Source of the DNA: a virus
Length of the DNA stretch: 32,679 nucleotides
Strand: one strand, 5' to 3'
IMG/VR virus record: IMGVR_UViG_3300027754_002263
Location: 1 to 32,679 of that record
The position numbers were made by a program, and so were the translations under genes. Position 1 is the first letter of the stretch. Every line of letters starts with the position of its first letter. The notes under the pieces were generated by a model, which was not told the origin of the DNA, made no database searches, and was given only the letters and a program-made list of their open reading frames with translations. Of this stretch, positions 16,252-22,644 are shown piece after piece.

Positions 16252-17132
16252 GCGTAAATCCTTTCAATCTGTTCTTTCAAACCATCAACACGGTCGTACT
16301 GATGGACAATAAAGTATGGCTCACCAGCAGGAGTCTTTACAACACCATCTTCAATGAGTGGCTGAACATCTTCATAAAGTGTTTTATATGTAGTTGGATC
16401 ATTCATGAAAATTTGACCGAGATCACCTTTACCAGATTGAACGGCACCAAGAGTTGTGCCAAGCTGAATAGCCCAACCATCTTCATTGGTCATAAAGTCG
16501 GTATCAAACTTGAAAGGCGCTGATGAGATGATGAAGTTAAAGACGGCCTGATCGACAATCTGAATAGGTCGATTCACACTGAGATGAAAGATGAAAGAGA
16601 GAAGCCCTTTGATGGTGTTGAATTCACCAGCCAAGACGCCGACATTATAGATGAGGTTCTCTTTGAGAATGTTGTGAAAGTATGGACCAAAAGTATCAAG
16701 CAGATTCTTATTACCCCAAGGTTCATTCTTATATCTCATACCTTCAGACGAGGCATAGAGAAAGTGAAACCTATCTACAAACCAATCAGATGGATTCTTC
16801 TGAAAGACTGCATCACGAACATCTGTGGTGATTACGTTGTTGTACTCTTCTTTGGTTGTCTCAAGGAAGTTCCAGAGATAGAAGAAACGCTCAACATGCG
16901 GAGCATTGTTATTTGGTGCAACCATATCACCGTCTGCATTCAATCGACCATAGAGGCTGAGAATGATACCCTCACTCGTCAGCTTGTCTATAGTGGCCTT
17001 CTTCATATTAGTGCCGACGATAGCAATATCACCTTCGAAGCCACTGCGCTTGATAGAGTTGACCCAAAACTTCAACTGATCCCAGTCATAGTTAGATGCA
17101 CCACCGATTACCAGATCCTTAGTCATTATCAA
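16248..17132 (-). CDS. Putative glycosyltransferase (DxD type, 294 aa)
   Basis: Begins MIMTKDLVIGGASNYDWDQLKFWVNSIKRSGFEGD, the opening strand-helix of GT-A-like folds. NVITTDVRDAVFQKNP (about residues 97-112) has an Asp-Val-Arg-Asp motif like the 'DxRD' donor site of DUF616/GT77-type transferases. Later elements are YNVGVLAGEF, QIVDQAVFNFII and FIVHQYDRVDGL. It overlaps both neighbours by 4 nt, and its start is ATG at 17132 with another ATG 6 nt later. The sugar is unknown. Confidence 0.65.
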   Translation of the reverse strand: MIMTKDLVIGGASNYDWDQLKFWVNSIKRSGFEGDIAIVGTNMKKATIDKLTSEGIILSLYGRLNADGDMVAPNNNAPHVERFFYLWNFLETTKEEYNNVITTDVRDAVFQKNPSDWFVDRFHFLYASSEGMRYKNEPWGNKNLLDTFGPYFHNILKENLIYNVGVLAGEFNTIKGLLSFIFHLSVNRPIQIVDQAVFNFIISSAPFKFDTDFMTNEDGWAIQLGTTLGAVQSGKGDLGQIFMNDPTTYKTLYEDVQPLIEDGVVKTPAGEPYFIVHQYDRVDGLKEQIERIYA

Positions 17133-17857
17133 TTCTCCTTCACGAAAAAATCGTCCCAGCGCGAAATCTCCATAAACTTCCGCTTGTATCCATTAGCAGT
17201 CATAAGCTCATGTAACTTGTCACGCATGGTAAAGTTATGTTCAACGCTGATACATCTTACTTCATACCTATTATTCTTCTGAAAGAACGCATTGAGAATA
17301 CCATATTCGCTACCTTCGGTATCAACAGACATGAAGTCGATAACCTCTGGTGCCATGTGTTCATCAAGCATATCATAGAGTGAGATTGTTTTAACTGAGA
17401 TTGTCTTAGCTTTCTCACGCTCGGACTTGAATTCATCATCACGACCAAATCCCTTGATGGTAGCCAAGTCGGCCGCATCTGTCATAAGAAAGTCTAGCGT
17501 CTCACCACTTACACTGAACACACACATATCTGTGATATTACAAGAACGGTTCTTATGCAGTTCTTCATGCCAGATTGGATTAGGTTCAGCAAGAATACCT
17601 GACCATCCGTATTTCTGTTCAAGTAGATAGCTGTTGCTACTAGTCTTACCATCAGTAGCACCAAACTCAACAAAGTACTTCATAGTATAGTTGTTTCTGG
17701 TTTCCCACAAAGCCCATACGTCTTGATAGCTCTGTGCTTCACTCTCATGTGCATGTTGTAAACAGAAGCCAATGAACTGAAACAACTCATCATTGCGAAG
17801 TTGTTCGTTTGATGCTTCTTTGATTGAGTAAATTAGTTTACCAAGATCCATAATCAA
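17129..17857 (-). CDS. FkbM-family methyltransferase
   Basis: 242 residues. KYFVEFGATDGKTSSNSYLLE (about 58-78) is the FkbM SAM-binding signature, continued by KYGWSGILAEPNPIWHEEL and a charged loop. The later VIDFMSVDTEGSEYGILNAF matches the conserved 'D.lk.DvEG.E..iL' of FkbM enzymes, which O-methylate sugars and polyketides. It overlaps the GT2 gene (ATGA) and the next transferase gene by 4 nt. It probably methylates a sugar hydroxyl on the glycan made by this operon. Confidence 0.88.
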   Translation of the reverse strand: MIMDLGKLIYSIKEASNEQLRNDELFQFIGFCLQHAHESEAQSYQDVWALWETRNNYTMKYFVEFGATDGKTSSNSYLLEQKYGWSGILAEPNPIWHEELHKNRSCNITDMCVFSVSGETLDFLMTDAADLATIKGFGRDDEFKSEREKAKTISVKTISLYDMLDEHMAPEVIDFMSVDTEGSEYGILNAFFQKNNRYEVRCISVEHNFTMRDKLHELMTANGYKRKFMEISRWDDFFVKEN

Positions 17858-18609
17858 GCCTTTAGCCAGGGAAATTCATTACCATAGATTACAGCCATAC
17901 TCTCATTTCCCTTTTCAAAGAAGTTGGCTGTTACTGAGTTTGGATTGCCATCAAGACGATAACAAAGTGTATGCTTACCATTCGTATCCCACTTGCAGTG
18001 GTCTTTGACGTTATAGAAGAAGTTGCGATCACCGCCCCAACCATGATGCCAGAACTGCGACACCTTGATTAGAAACTCACGGCGAAATGCAAATGAGGAT
18101 GTGTCGATGAGAAAGCTTTCTTCATTACCATGTGTGAAGTAGATAGGCCACTTACCAAGGCTCTCACAGTTGTCATCACAGAGATAGTTCTTATTCTCAT
18201 CATAGATTTGACGGAGTGAGTATGCAAACTTGTTTGTCTCTAATACCTTGACGAGGCTTTCGACATGATCTGGTGCATACCAGTTGTCTTCATCGAGGAA
18301 GAAGATATAGTCAGAGTTGATTAGATGTGGATAGGCTGCATAGATGCGGTGACCATAGAAACCATCACCAACTTTACCTGTATTGTATGGTGATGTTGTC
18401 AGAGTTACATGATTTAGCAAATCATCATCGTATGCGAAGTTATGCAAGAATTTTTTTTGATGTTCTGGACCATCAACGACAATTAGATGGTCGATATGAC
18501 CATACGTTTGATTCTTGATGCTCAAAATGGCATCAAGAACCTTAGGTGATCCGATTGTGGGGGTAATGACCGTTACGGTCTTGGGTTCTGTTACTATGTT
18601 GTATTTCAT
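17854..18609 (-). CDS. Family 2 glycosyltransferase
   Basis: From the ATG at 18609 (TGATG overlap with the upstream stop; AAGG 9 nt upstream) the protein is 251 residues. It opens with VTVITPTIGSPKVLDAILSIKNQTYG, the GT2 nucleotide-binding strand, and IDHLIVVDGP. The metal/donor motif is YIFFLDEDNWYAPDH (about 99-113, D-E-D in place of DxD). SFAFRREFLIKVSQFWHHG follows. It would be a cytoplasmic inverting transferase. It is the first enzyme gene of the sugar operon in transcription order. Confidence 0.85.
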   Translation of the reverse strand: MKYNIVTEPKTVTVITPTIGSPKVLDAILSIKNQTYGHIDHLIVVDGPEHQKKFLHNFAYDDDLLNHVTLTTSPYNTGKVGDGFYGHRIYAAYPHLINSDYIFFLDEDNWYAPDHVESLVKVLETNKFAYSLRQIYDENKNYLCDDNCESLGKWPIYFTHGNEESFLIDTSSFAFRREFLIKVSQFWHHGWGGDRNFFYNVKDHCKWDTNGKHTLCYRLDGNPNSVTANFFEKGNESMAVIYGNEFPWLKA

Positions 18610-18758
18610 CACCAATGCCTTATCACGCCAGCTATAATAAACATGTTCGTTAGTATATAGCTGAGAATTATGACCGTTCGGATGATAGCGACTCTATCAG
18701 CCTCAATGTTGTTCTTACCGTTCTTTTCACCTAGAGCCTTAGCCCACAGTCTCCACAT
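18609..18758 (-). CDS. Small single-helix membrane protein (49 aa)
   Basis: Starts at ATG 18758 (MWRLWAKALGEKNG), 9 nt after GGAG. It has a charged N-terminal part (NNIEADRVAIIRT) followed by one hydrophobic helix (VIILSYILTNMFIIAGVI) and ends RHW. I recall similarly short 'WRLWAKALGE...VIRHW' proteins from T4-like cyanophages, which supports a conserved but uncharacterised membrane peptide. A longer frame from 18809 would absorb a hairpin and the ribosome binding site, so I reject that start. Confidence 0.72.
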   Translation of the reverse strand: MWRLWAKALGEKNGKNNIEADRVAIIRTVIILSYILTNMFIIAGVIRHW

Positions 18759-18784
18759 AGTATAGTATTCTCCACATAAAGGCA

Positions 18785-18806
18785 AGAGGGAGATTTCTCC
18801 CCCTCT
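18785..18806 (-). terminator. Hairpin after the 59-residue gene, possible weak terminator
   Basis: On the minus strand AGAGGGGGAGA pairs with TCTCCCTCT across a 2 nt loop, with two unpaired Gs in the long arm. TGCCTTTATG follows, a poor U-tract. It sits 5 nt after the 59-residue gene, between it and the 49-residue gene. It could lower read-through into the sugar operon or stabilise the Hsp20 mRNA end. Confidence 0.4.
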
Positions 18807-18811
18807 CATTC

Positions 18812-18991
18812 TTACTTATAATTCTCGGTGGCCTCGTAGACGACACCATAGATTTCGTGTCTTTGTAGGTCTAGGTCTTCCAGTTCTTCTTTCGAAAGCT
18901 TCATCAGTTCATATTCAGCCTTGCGCTGCAAACGAAACGTATCAAAGAAACCTTGAAAGGCCTCTGTGAGTTCTTCTGTAAGAAAGATCAT
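18812..18991 (-). CDS. Hypothetical small charged protein (59 aa)
   Basis: ATG at 18991 with AGGA 6 nt upstream, stop TAA at 18812. The product reads MIFLTEELTEAFQGFFDTF at the start, then a helical charged segment (QRKAEYELMKLSKEELEDLDLQ) and the end YEATENYK. It starts 2 nt after the Hsp20 stop codon, filling the only gap between Hsp20 and the hairpin. The good ribosome binding site and packing make it a real gene. It has no known domain. Confidence 0.65.
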   Translation of the reverse strand: MIFLTEELTEAFQGFFDTFRLQRKAEYELMKLSKEELEDLDLQRHEIYGVVYEATENYK

Positions 18992-18992
18992 G

Positions 18993-19481
18993 TTAGTCCT
19001 TCAAAAATTGTTTTTCTGAAACGCTACCATCATTAATCTTGACCTTCTTAGGCTTCTTATCCTCAGGGATCAGACGCTCTAGCATGACCTTTAGCATACC
19101 ATTCATAAGGTCCGCATCCTTGACGATAATGGTATCAGCAAGAGAGAACTTACGAGTGAATGCACGATCAGCAATACCCTTGAACAGGTATTCAGAAGCA
19201 GGGAATGTGGAAGCATTTGTGCTACCCTTAATGGTAAGGGTGCCTTCGTCAATCTCGACCTCAATATCTTGGCTACCGAAACCGGCCACAGCAACCTCGA
19301 TGACATACTTGGTATCGTCAATCTTGCGGATGTTGTAAGGCGGATAGGTAGGAATCTTAGGAAGACTCTCGGTAATTTGATTCATCTTTTTGAAGATGTC
19401 ATCAAATCCAATAGCAGTCTTTGTCATATCGGCGATATTGAAGGTGAAAGGATCGAAGTGTGGGATTTTGTTGATAGACAT
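18993..19481 (-). CDS. hsp20: Small heat-shock protein (Hsp20/alpha-crystallin)
   Basis: 162 residues with a short N-terminal arm (IPHFDPFTFNIADMTKTAIGFDDIF) and an alpha-crystallin domain at about 45-140. That domain includes YNIRKIDDTKYVIEVAVAGFGSQDIEVEIDEG, LTIKGS, and FTRKFSLADTI...DADLMNGMLKVMLER. It is a cytoplasmic ATP-independent holdase and is a hallmark gene of cyanophage-like T4 relatives, where it probably helps virion protein folding. AAAAGGAG lies upstream of the ATG at 19481. It is read from the promoter at 19650-19680 through tRNA-Met. Confidence 0.93.
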   Translation of the reverse strand: MSINKIPHFDPFTFNIADMTKTAIGFDDIFKKMNQITESLPKIPTYPPYNIRKIDDTKYVIEVAVAGFGSQDIEVEIDEGTLTIKGSTNASTFPASEYLFKGIADRAFTRKFSLADTIIVKDADLMNGMLKVMLERLIPEDKKPKKVKINDGSVSEKQFLKD

Positions 19482-19516
19482 GTGTAGTTAACTCCTTTTA
19501 AGCAAGTTAGGGTTAG

Positions 19517-19541
19517 AACTCTTCCCATAAGGCAAAGAGTT
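19517..19541 (-). other. Hairpin immediately 3' of tRNA-Met
   Basis: On the minus strand AACTCTT and AAGAGTT form a 7 bp stem with an 11 nt loop. The stem begins with the last A of the tRNA CCA. There is no U-tract, so it is not an intrinsic terminator. It may mark or protect the processing site between the tRNA and the hsp20 mRNA. Confidence 0.5.
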
Positions 19542-19615
19542 GGTTGCGGAGGTCTGAATTGCACAGACGATCTTTTGGGTATGAGCCAAACGAGATCCTA
19601 CTTCTCCACTCCGCT
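19541..19615 (-). tRNA. tRNA-Met (anticodon CAT)
   Basis: The 75 nt minus-strand sequence folds as a cloverleaf: acceptor AGCGGAG/CTCCGCA (six pairs plus A1-A72 mismatch), D stem GAGA/TCTC, anticodon stem TTTGG/CCAAA with loop CTCATAC, T stem GTCTG/CAGAC, encoded ACCA end. The CAT anticodon means Met, or Ile if the C is modified to lysidine. The anticodon stem lacks the three G-C pairs of initiator tRNAs, so an elongator is likely despite the 1-72 mismatch. The T loop (TGCAATT) is atypical. It starts about 35 nt after the promoter -10 box. Confidence 0.82.
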
Positions 19616-19649
19616 ATAGTGTCAGAACGCATTACTCAATCTGACAGAC

Positions 19650-19680
19650 TATTTATATCACACCGGGTTTGAAATGTCAA
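19650..19680 (-). promoter_or_regulatory. sigma70 promoter with an overlapping T4-late octamer (tRNA-Met/hsp20 unit)
   Basis: TTGACA (19680-19675), a 17 bp spacer and TATAAA (19657-19652). The -10 box extends to TATAAATA (19657-19650), identical to the T4 late promoter octamer. The TGA inside TTGACA is the stop codon of the PAAR gene. Dual early and late use is inferred. Confidence 0.78.
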
Positions 19681-20006
19681 CCACCGGCAAAAACTGTTGG
19701 TGATCCTACGGCCACCCATGTACAAGTTGTAGGAATACCGATTGATATCAAAGCATCTAACATACGACCAGATCCTCTGGCATTTGTAAAAACCGTAAGA
19801 CTACCAATTGCAATATGACTAACATGGATAGGAGATGCAGCTCCAAAACATGCAGTACCAATATTTGCACGATGTGGTGTATTCACATCATATTGCCGAC
19901 TGAGAGGTTTACTGTTAACAAAAACATCCATAGAACCAACAGCTCGAACCATTGGGCTACAATGTGGAAAATCTGCTGCTCCCATAAATGTTACTGGTTG
20001 ACTCAT
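19677..20006 (-). CDS. PAAR-domain spike-tip protein (gp5.4-like)
   Basis: 109 residues, Gly/Ser/Pro/Val-rich. The short beta repeats with conserved Pro-His, 'VF(V/T)N' and 'IHVSHIAIGSLTVFTN' turns (AVGSMDVFVNSKPLSRQYDVNTPH, then GSPTVFAGG at the end) are the PAAR pattern. PAAR proteins cap the membrane-piercing spike with a zinc-bound cone; T4 gp5.4 does this on gp5. Zinc-ligand candidates are the spread His and Cys residues (H15/C16, H45, C53, H61, C94, approximate). It overlaps the 160-residue gene by 4 nt and lies with other baseplate-spike-like genes. Confidence 0.82.
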   Translation of the reverse strand: MSQPVTFMGAADFPHCSPMVRAVGSMDVFVNSKPLSRQYDVNTPHRANIGTACFGAASPIHVSHIAIGSLTVFTNARGSGRMLDALISIGIPTTCTWVAVGSPTVFAGG

Positions 20007-20485
20007 GGATACAAACTCTTTATATAATAGTAGGGTGCTGTGTAGTCTCGGGTCACAGTTCTGGTGATTGAAACATTATCGTTTGATCCTCCACCCGTAT
20101 ATTGTATGTTCAAATTATATGTAAATGTCATCGTTGTTGATGGATCAGAATTGACTTCATAAACAATCACATTGGCCGGTGTCGTATACATGTCAGCCGT
20201 AACTGAAGGCGTCAGCCAATAGTACGAGTTTTGAGTGTTCGATTGTAACGAAGTATATTTCACATTATCTGAATAACCGGTTGTATAAGAACCTGAAAAA
20301 CGAATAACATGATTGGATACATTTATCGTTACGTTACCAAAAGCCACGTTAGATGTGACGGTAACATTTCTCACATTGGCATTCGCACTAGAGCTACCAC
20401 TATTAGCCTGCACCCATACTTCATCGGAGAAGTAAGTTCTGAATACTTGACTAGATAGTGTATTTGGATAAAGTTCGACAGCCAA
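20003..20485 (-). CDS. Beta-rich probable structural protein (160 aa)
   Basis: It starts at TTG 20485 with GGGAG 7 nt upstream (read as MAVELYPNTLSSQ). It is nearly free of Lys, rich in Ser, Asn, Thr, Tyr and Val, and alternates strands (NVTVTSNVAFGNVTINVSNHVIRFSGSY). It ends DYTAPYYYIKSLYP. This composition is typical of virion adhesin or baseplate proteins. Its place between a spike-like protein and PAAR suggests a baseplate component, but no family is recognised. Confidence 0.65.
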   Translation of the reverse strand: MAVELYPNTLSSQVFRTYFSDEVWVQANSGSSSANANVRNVTVTSNVAFGNVTINVSNHVIRFSGSYTTGYSDNVKYTSLQSNTQNSYYWLTPSVTADMYTTPANVIVYEVNSDPSTTMTFTYNLNIQYTGGGSNDNVSITRTVTRDYTAPYYYIKSLYP

Positions 20486-20488
20486 TTG

Positions 20489-20842
20489 TTAGCTCCCGTG
20501 ACAGAAACGAGGAGAGTTTGGTATCTTCTTTTCTTTTTGAAACTTCTCTACCAACTGCTTATGTTCCTTATACCTGTCATCATCTTCATCTGGATTCAGG
20601 TCGATGCGTGGAGCCAAATGCACTAGATGCGCTTTCGACTCCACAAGAACCGTATCATCACCAACCATATTTATCTTCTTGGCATTGATGTTCAAGTCAC
20701 CATTACAGTTGAAGTTCATATCATTATGCCCATCGATATTGATGTTGTTGTTTTCATCTATACGAATGGTGATACCACCTTCAACTTCAATGAGTGCAGG
20801 CCTTGACTCAACCTTATGATAGTGATAGTTGGTGTCAGACAT
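20489..20842 (-). CDS. Baseplate spike-like beta-helix protein (117 aa)
   Basis: The centre is a run of short strands with repeated Asp/Asn-Ile alternation (GGITIRIDENNNINIDG, DLNINAKKINMVGD), as in the gp5/gpV trimeric beta-helix of phage spikes. The C-terminal part is charged (DEDDDRYKEHKQLVEKF) and ends SPRFCHGS. It is probably a spike shaft or spike-associated protein acting with PAAR, which lies downstream. It begins at the dUTPase stop (1 nt overlap, TAATG) and is followed by the 160-residue gene after 3 nt. Confidence 0.72.
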   Translation of the reverse strand: MSDTNYHYHKVESRPALIEVEGGITIRIDENNNINIDGHNDMNFNCNGDLNINAKKINMVGDDTVLVESKAHLVHLAPRIDLNPDEDDDRYKEHKQLVEKFQKEKKIPNSPRFCHGS

Positions 20843-21396
20843 TAAGCAACCTTCTTTGGTCTGCCACGCCCGCGCTTTTCAACAGCTGGTGTTTCAACAC
20901 CAGTGGAACCAAGCCCACCAACACGGTCAGTCTTTTGTGTAGGCGTTTCGGTCGTCTCAACAAGGGCATACTTCAAACTCTGTACCAATTCAGCTTGTGC
21001 GATACGGTCACCATTGCTGATAGAGATAGGATTCTCCGAGTGATTGGTGAGCAATACGAAGGTCTCTTGAAAGTAATCTGAATCGATTACCGCCTCAAGA
21101 TTGGCCAGCACCAATCCTTGCTTGTACGAAAGCCCAGAGCGAGGATGAATGCGAAGTGAATAGCCTTCGGGGATATCAAAGATAAGACCGGTCGGTACCA
21201 TGATACGGTCACCAGGCATTATCACCGCTCTACCGTCTTTAAGTGTTCTGGTGAAAGGTGAATTGAAACCACTGTAGCCAGCATACTCATACTTACCATA
21301 TGCTTGGAAAGCAATGTCGAAACATGCGGCCTGTTGTGTGCCAAAGGTAGGTAGAACCACTTCTGGATTAGTCTTGAAGATTTTCAACTGTGTCAT
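20842..21396 (-). CDS. dut: dUTPase with C-terminal AT-hook-like tail
   Basis: 184 residues, homotrimeric-type dUTPase: dUTP to dUMP plus PPi, which keeps uracil out of DNA and supplies dUMP. All five motifs are visible: ACFDI (24-28), HPRSGL (84-89), VIDSDY (103-108), NGDRIAQ (128-134) and DRVGGLGSTG (157-166). After motif V comes an extra tail with KRGRGRPKK (174-182), a textbook AT-hook for the minor groove of A/T DNA. Typical bacterial dUTPases end soon after motif V. GGAGCTATATT precedes the ATG at 21396. No sign of inactivation. Confidence 0.94.
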   Translation of the reverse strand: MTQLKIFKTNPEVVLPTFGTQQAACFDIAFQAYGKYEYAGYSGFNSPFTRTLKDGRAVIMPGDRIMVPTGLIFDIPEGYSLRIHPRSGLSYKQGLVLANLEAVIDSDYFQETFVLLTNHSENPISISNGDRIAQAELVQSLKYALVETTETPTQKTDRVGGLGSTGVETPAVEKRGRGRPKKVA

Positions 21397-21417
21397 AATA
21401 TAGCTCCAAAGTTCAGG

Positions 21418-21822
21418 TTAGTCTTCTCGGCGTTTCTTGCCAATGTTATATTTCGTCACCAGAATCCAGTCATTCTTCTCTTTGTGTGACAGTATCTTGA
21501 TCTGGCTAAGTGGTGAAACGGGGTCTTCGCTCTTTGCTGGATCGACCAGTGCTAGAAGATTCCATTCAGCCAATAGGTTAGCAATCGTATTTAGTCGACC
21601 CTTATCATCGTCTGAGAAGTCTGACTTCTTACCATCGAGTAGGAATAATTGCTTAAAGTGCAGGATATAATATTTTCCCTGCTTGTGCAGAATATGGCAG
21701 GACTGGTAGAGAGTCCTGTCTTTTTTTGATGCGACACCAATGCGCGAGAGTGTTTCTCTGATCTTTAGAAAGTCATCTGGTTCTGGTAGCGTCACCTCTA
21801 TCAGTTCGCTTAGATTTAACAT
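21418..21822 (-). CDS. regA: RegA translational repressor
   Basis: 134 residues (T4: 122). LIEVTLPEPDDFLKIRETLSRIGVASKKDRTLYQSCHILHKQGKYYILHFKQLFLLDGKK aligns residue by residue with T4 RegA (IEITLKKPEDFLKVKETLTRMG...), and DWILVTKYNIGKK at the end matches its C-terminus. RegA binds ribosome binding regions of early mRNAs to shut off their translation. The T4 order 44-62-regA is kept here. The ATG at 21822 lies inside the last 50 nt of gp62 with GGTGG upstream; the protein has six residues before the point where the T4 protein starts. Confidence 0.95.
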   Translation of the reverse strand: MLNLSELIEVTLPEPDDFLKIRETLSRIGVASKKDRTLYQSCHILHKQGKYYILHFKQLFLLDGKKSDFSDDDKGRLNTIANLLAEWNLLALVDPAKSEDPVSPLSQIKILSHKEKNDWILVTKYNIGKKRRED

Positions 21823-22237
21823 TCAAACCACCTTTGTTCAATTTTCTTTTTATATCATCGATTTGACCATCGGACAGAACCATCAGAACATCTTTGGCCT
21901 TCTCATTGGAGTAGTTGAAATACTCTTTGATAGCTTCAAGGTTCTCGATTGTCTCTCGCTTCTGCCACTTCTGGAATGGCCTTCTATAGGCCCGTATGGT
22001 ATTTAGATAATAGTGGTATTGAAGGAGACCGTCGATGTTTGGCACCTTGTTCATCTCATTAGCAAACAAGACGCAATCCTTGTGAAAGGAGAGCGCCTTG
22101 TTGACGATATATGCTGGATAATCTTTCTCGTCTTCTATCACATTCTTCTTTGTCTGAAGAATCGATGGCATGATATCTTTGAACAGGTCTACCATCAGTT
22201 CCATCCGCTTACTGAGTAACTCTGGAGTAGTATACAC
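21773..22237 (-). CDS. 62: Sliding-clamp loader small subunit, gp62-like
   Basis: 154 residues. YIVNKALSFHKDCVLFANEMNKVPNIDGLLQYHYYLNTIRAYRRPFQKWQKRE and the end IKRKLNKGGL match gp62 of T4 and cyanophages. Gp62 joins gp44 (4:1) to open and load the gp45 clamp. It begins with GTG at 22237, which overlaps the upstream nuclease-like gene by 43 nt; ATG codons at 22204 and 22195 are alternatives. The C-terminus overlaps regA by 50 nt. Confidence 0.9.
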   Translation of the reverse strand: MYTTPELLSKRMELMVDLFKDIMPSILQTKKNVIEDEKDYPAYIVNKALSFHKDCVLFANEMNKVPNIDGLLQYHYYLNTIRAYRRPFQKWQKRETIENLEAIKEYFNYSNEKAKDVLMVLSDGQIDDIKRKLNKGGLNVKSKRTDRGDATRTR

Positions 22238-22644
22238 TGTTCTTTACTCAAAGTAAAGAGTTCATCCATACTTTCTTGGTTGATAGGCACAGCAATCATA
22301 TCTCTACCGTCTTTCGTCTTGTATGGAGAGTGCTTCATCTCAGCAGACTTGATGAGATAAACCTTACCATCAGAATGATGCGGCTTCTCTTTGCTAGGTA
22401 CCGAGATGAAGATTACGCGGTCAGCATTCTTACACTTACGCAACTGATTAGGTTTGAAACTGAAAGCATTCTTGTATATGTAAGGTACTTGCGTCTTCAC
22501 TTCAATCTTTAGACCGTCGATAATCATATCTTTCTGACTATCATATTGGTCTTCAGATACTGTCACCTTCTGGCCAGCGGCCGTGCAGTAGTTGACTATG
22601 ATAGTCTCACCTGCACGACCCATCATTTCGATGCTCTTAGACAT
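22195..22644 (-). CDS. Putative PD-(D/E)XK nuclease-fold protein (149 aa)
   Basis: I chose ATG 22644 (MSKSIEMM) over the GTG at 22650; it overlaps the gp44 stop by 8 nt. The protein has an N-terminal helix (GRAGETIIVNYCTAAG) and then YDSQKDMIIDGLKIEVKTQ, which has the D...ExK spacing of PD-(D/E)XK enzymes (D39 or D43, E48, K50 counted from this start). KCKNADRVIFISVPSKE provides the following strand. It lies between the clamp-loader genes gp44 and gp62, where T4 has none. A structure-specific or repair nuclease role is speculative. Confidence 0.6.
   Translation of the reverse strand: MSKSIEMMGRAGETIIVNYCTAAGQKVTVSEDQYDSQKDMIIDGLKIEVKTQVPYIYKNAFSFKPNQLRKCKNADRVIFISVPSKEKPHHSDGKVYLIKSAEMKHSPYKTKDGRDMIAVPINQESMDELFTLSKEQCILLQSYSVSGWN

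Noticed and set aside
16584-17282. Plus-strand open frame of 232 codons
   Set aside because: Antisense to two well-supported overlapping genes of the sugar operon.
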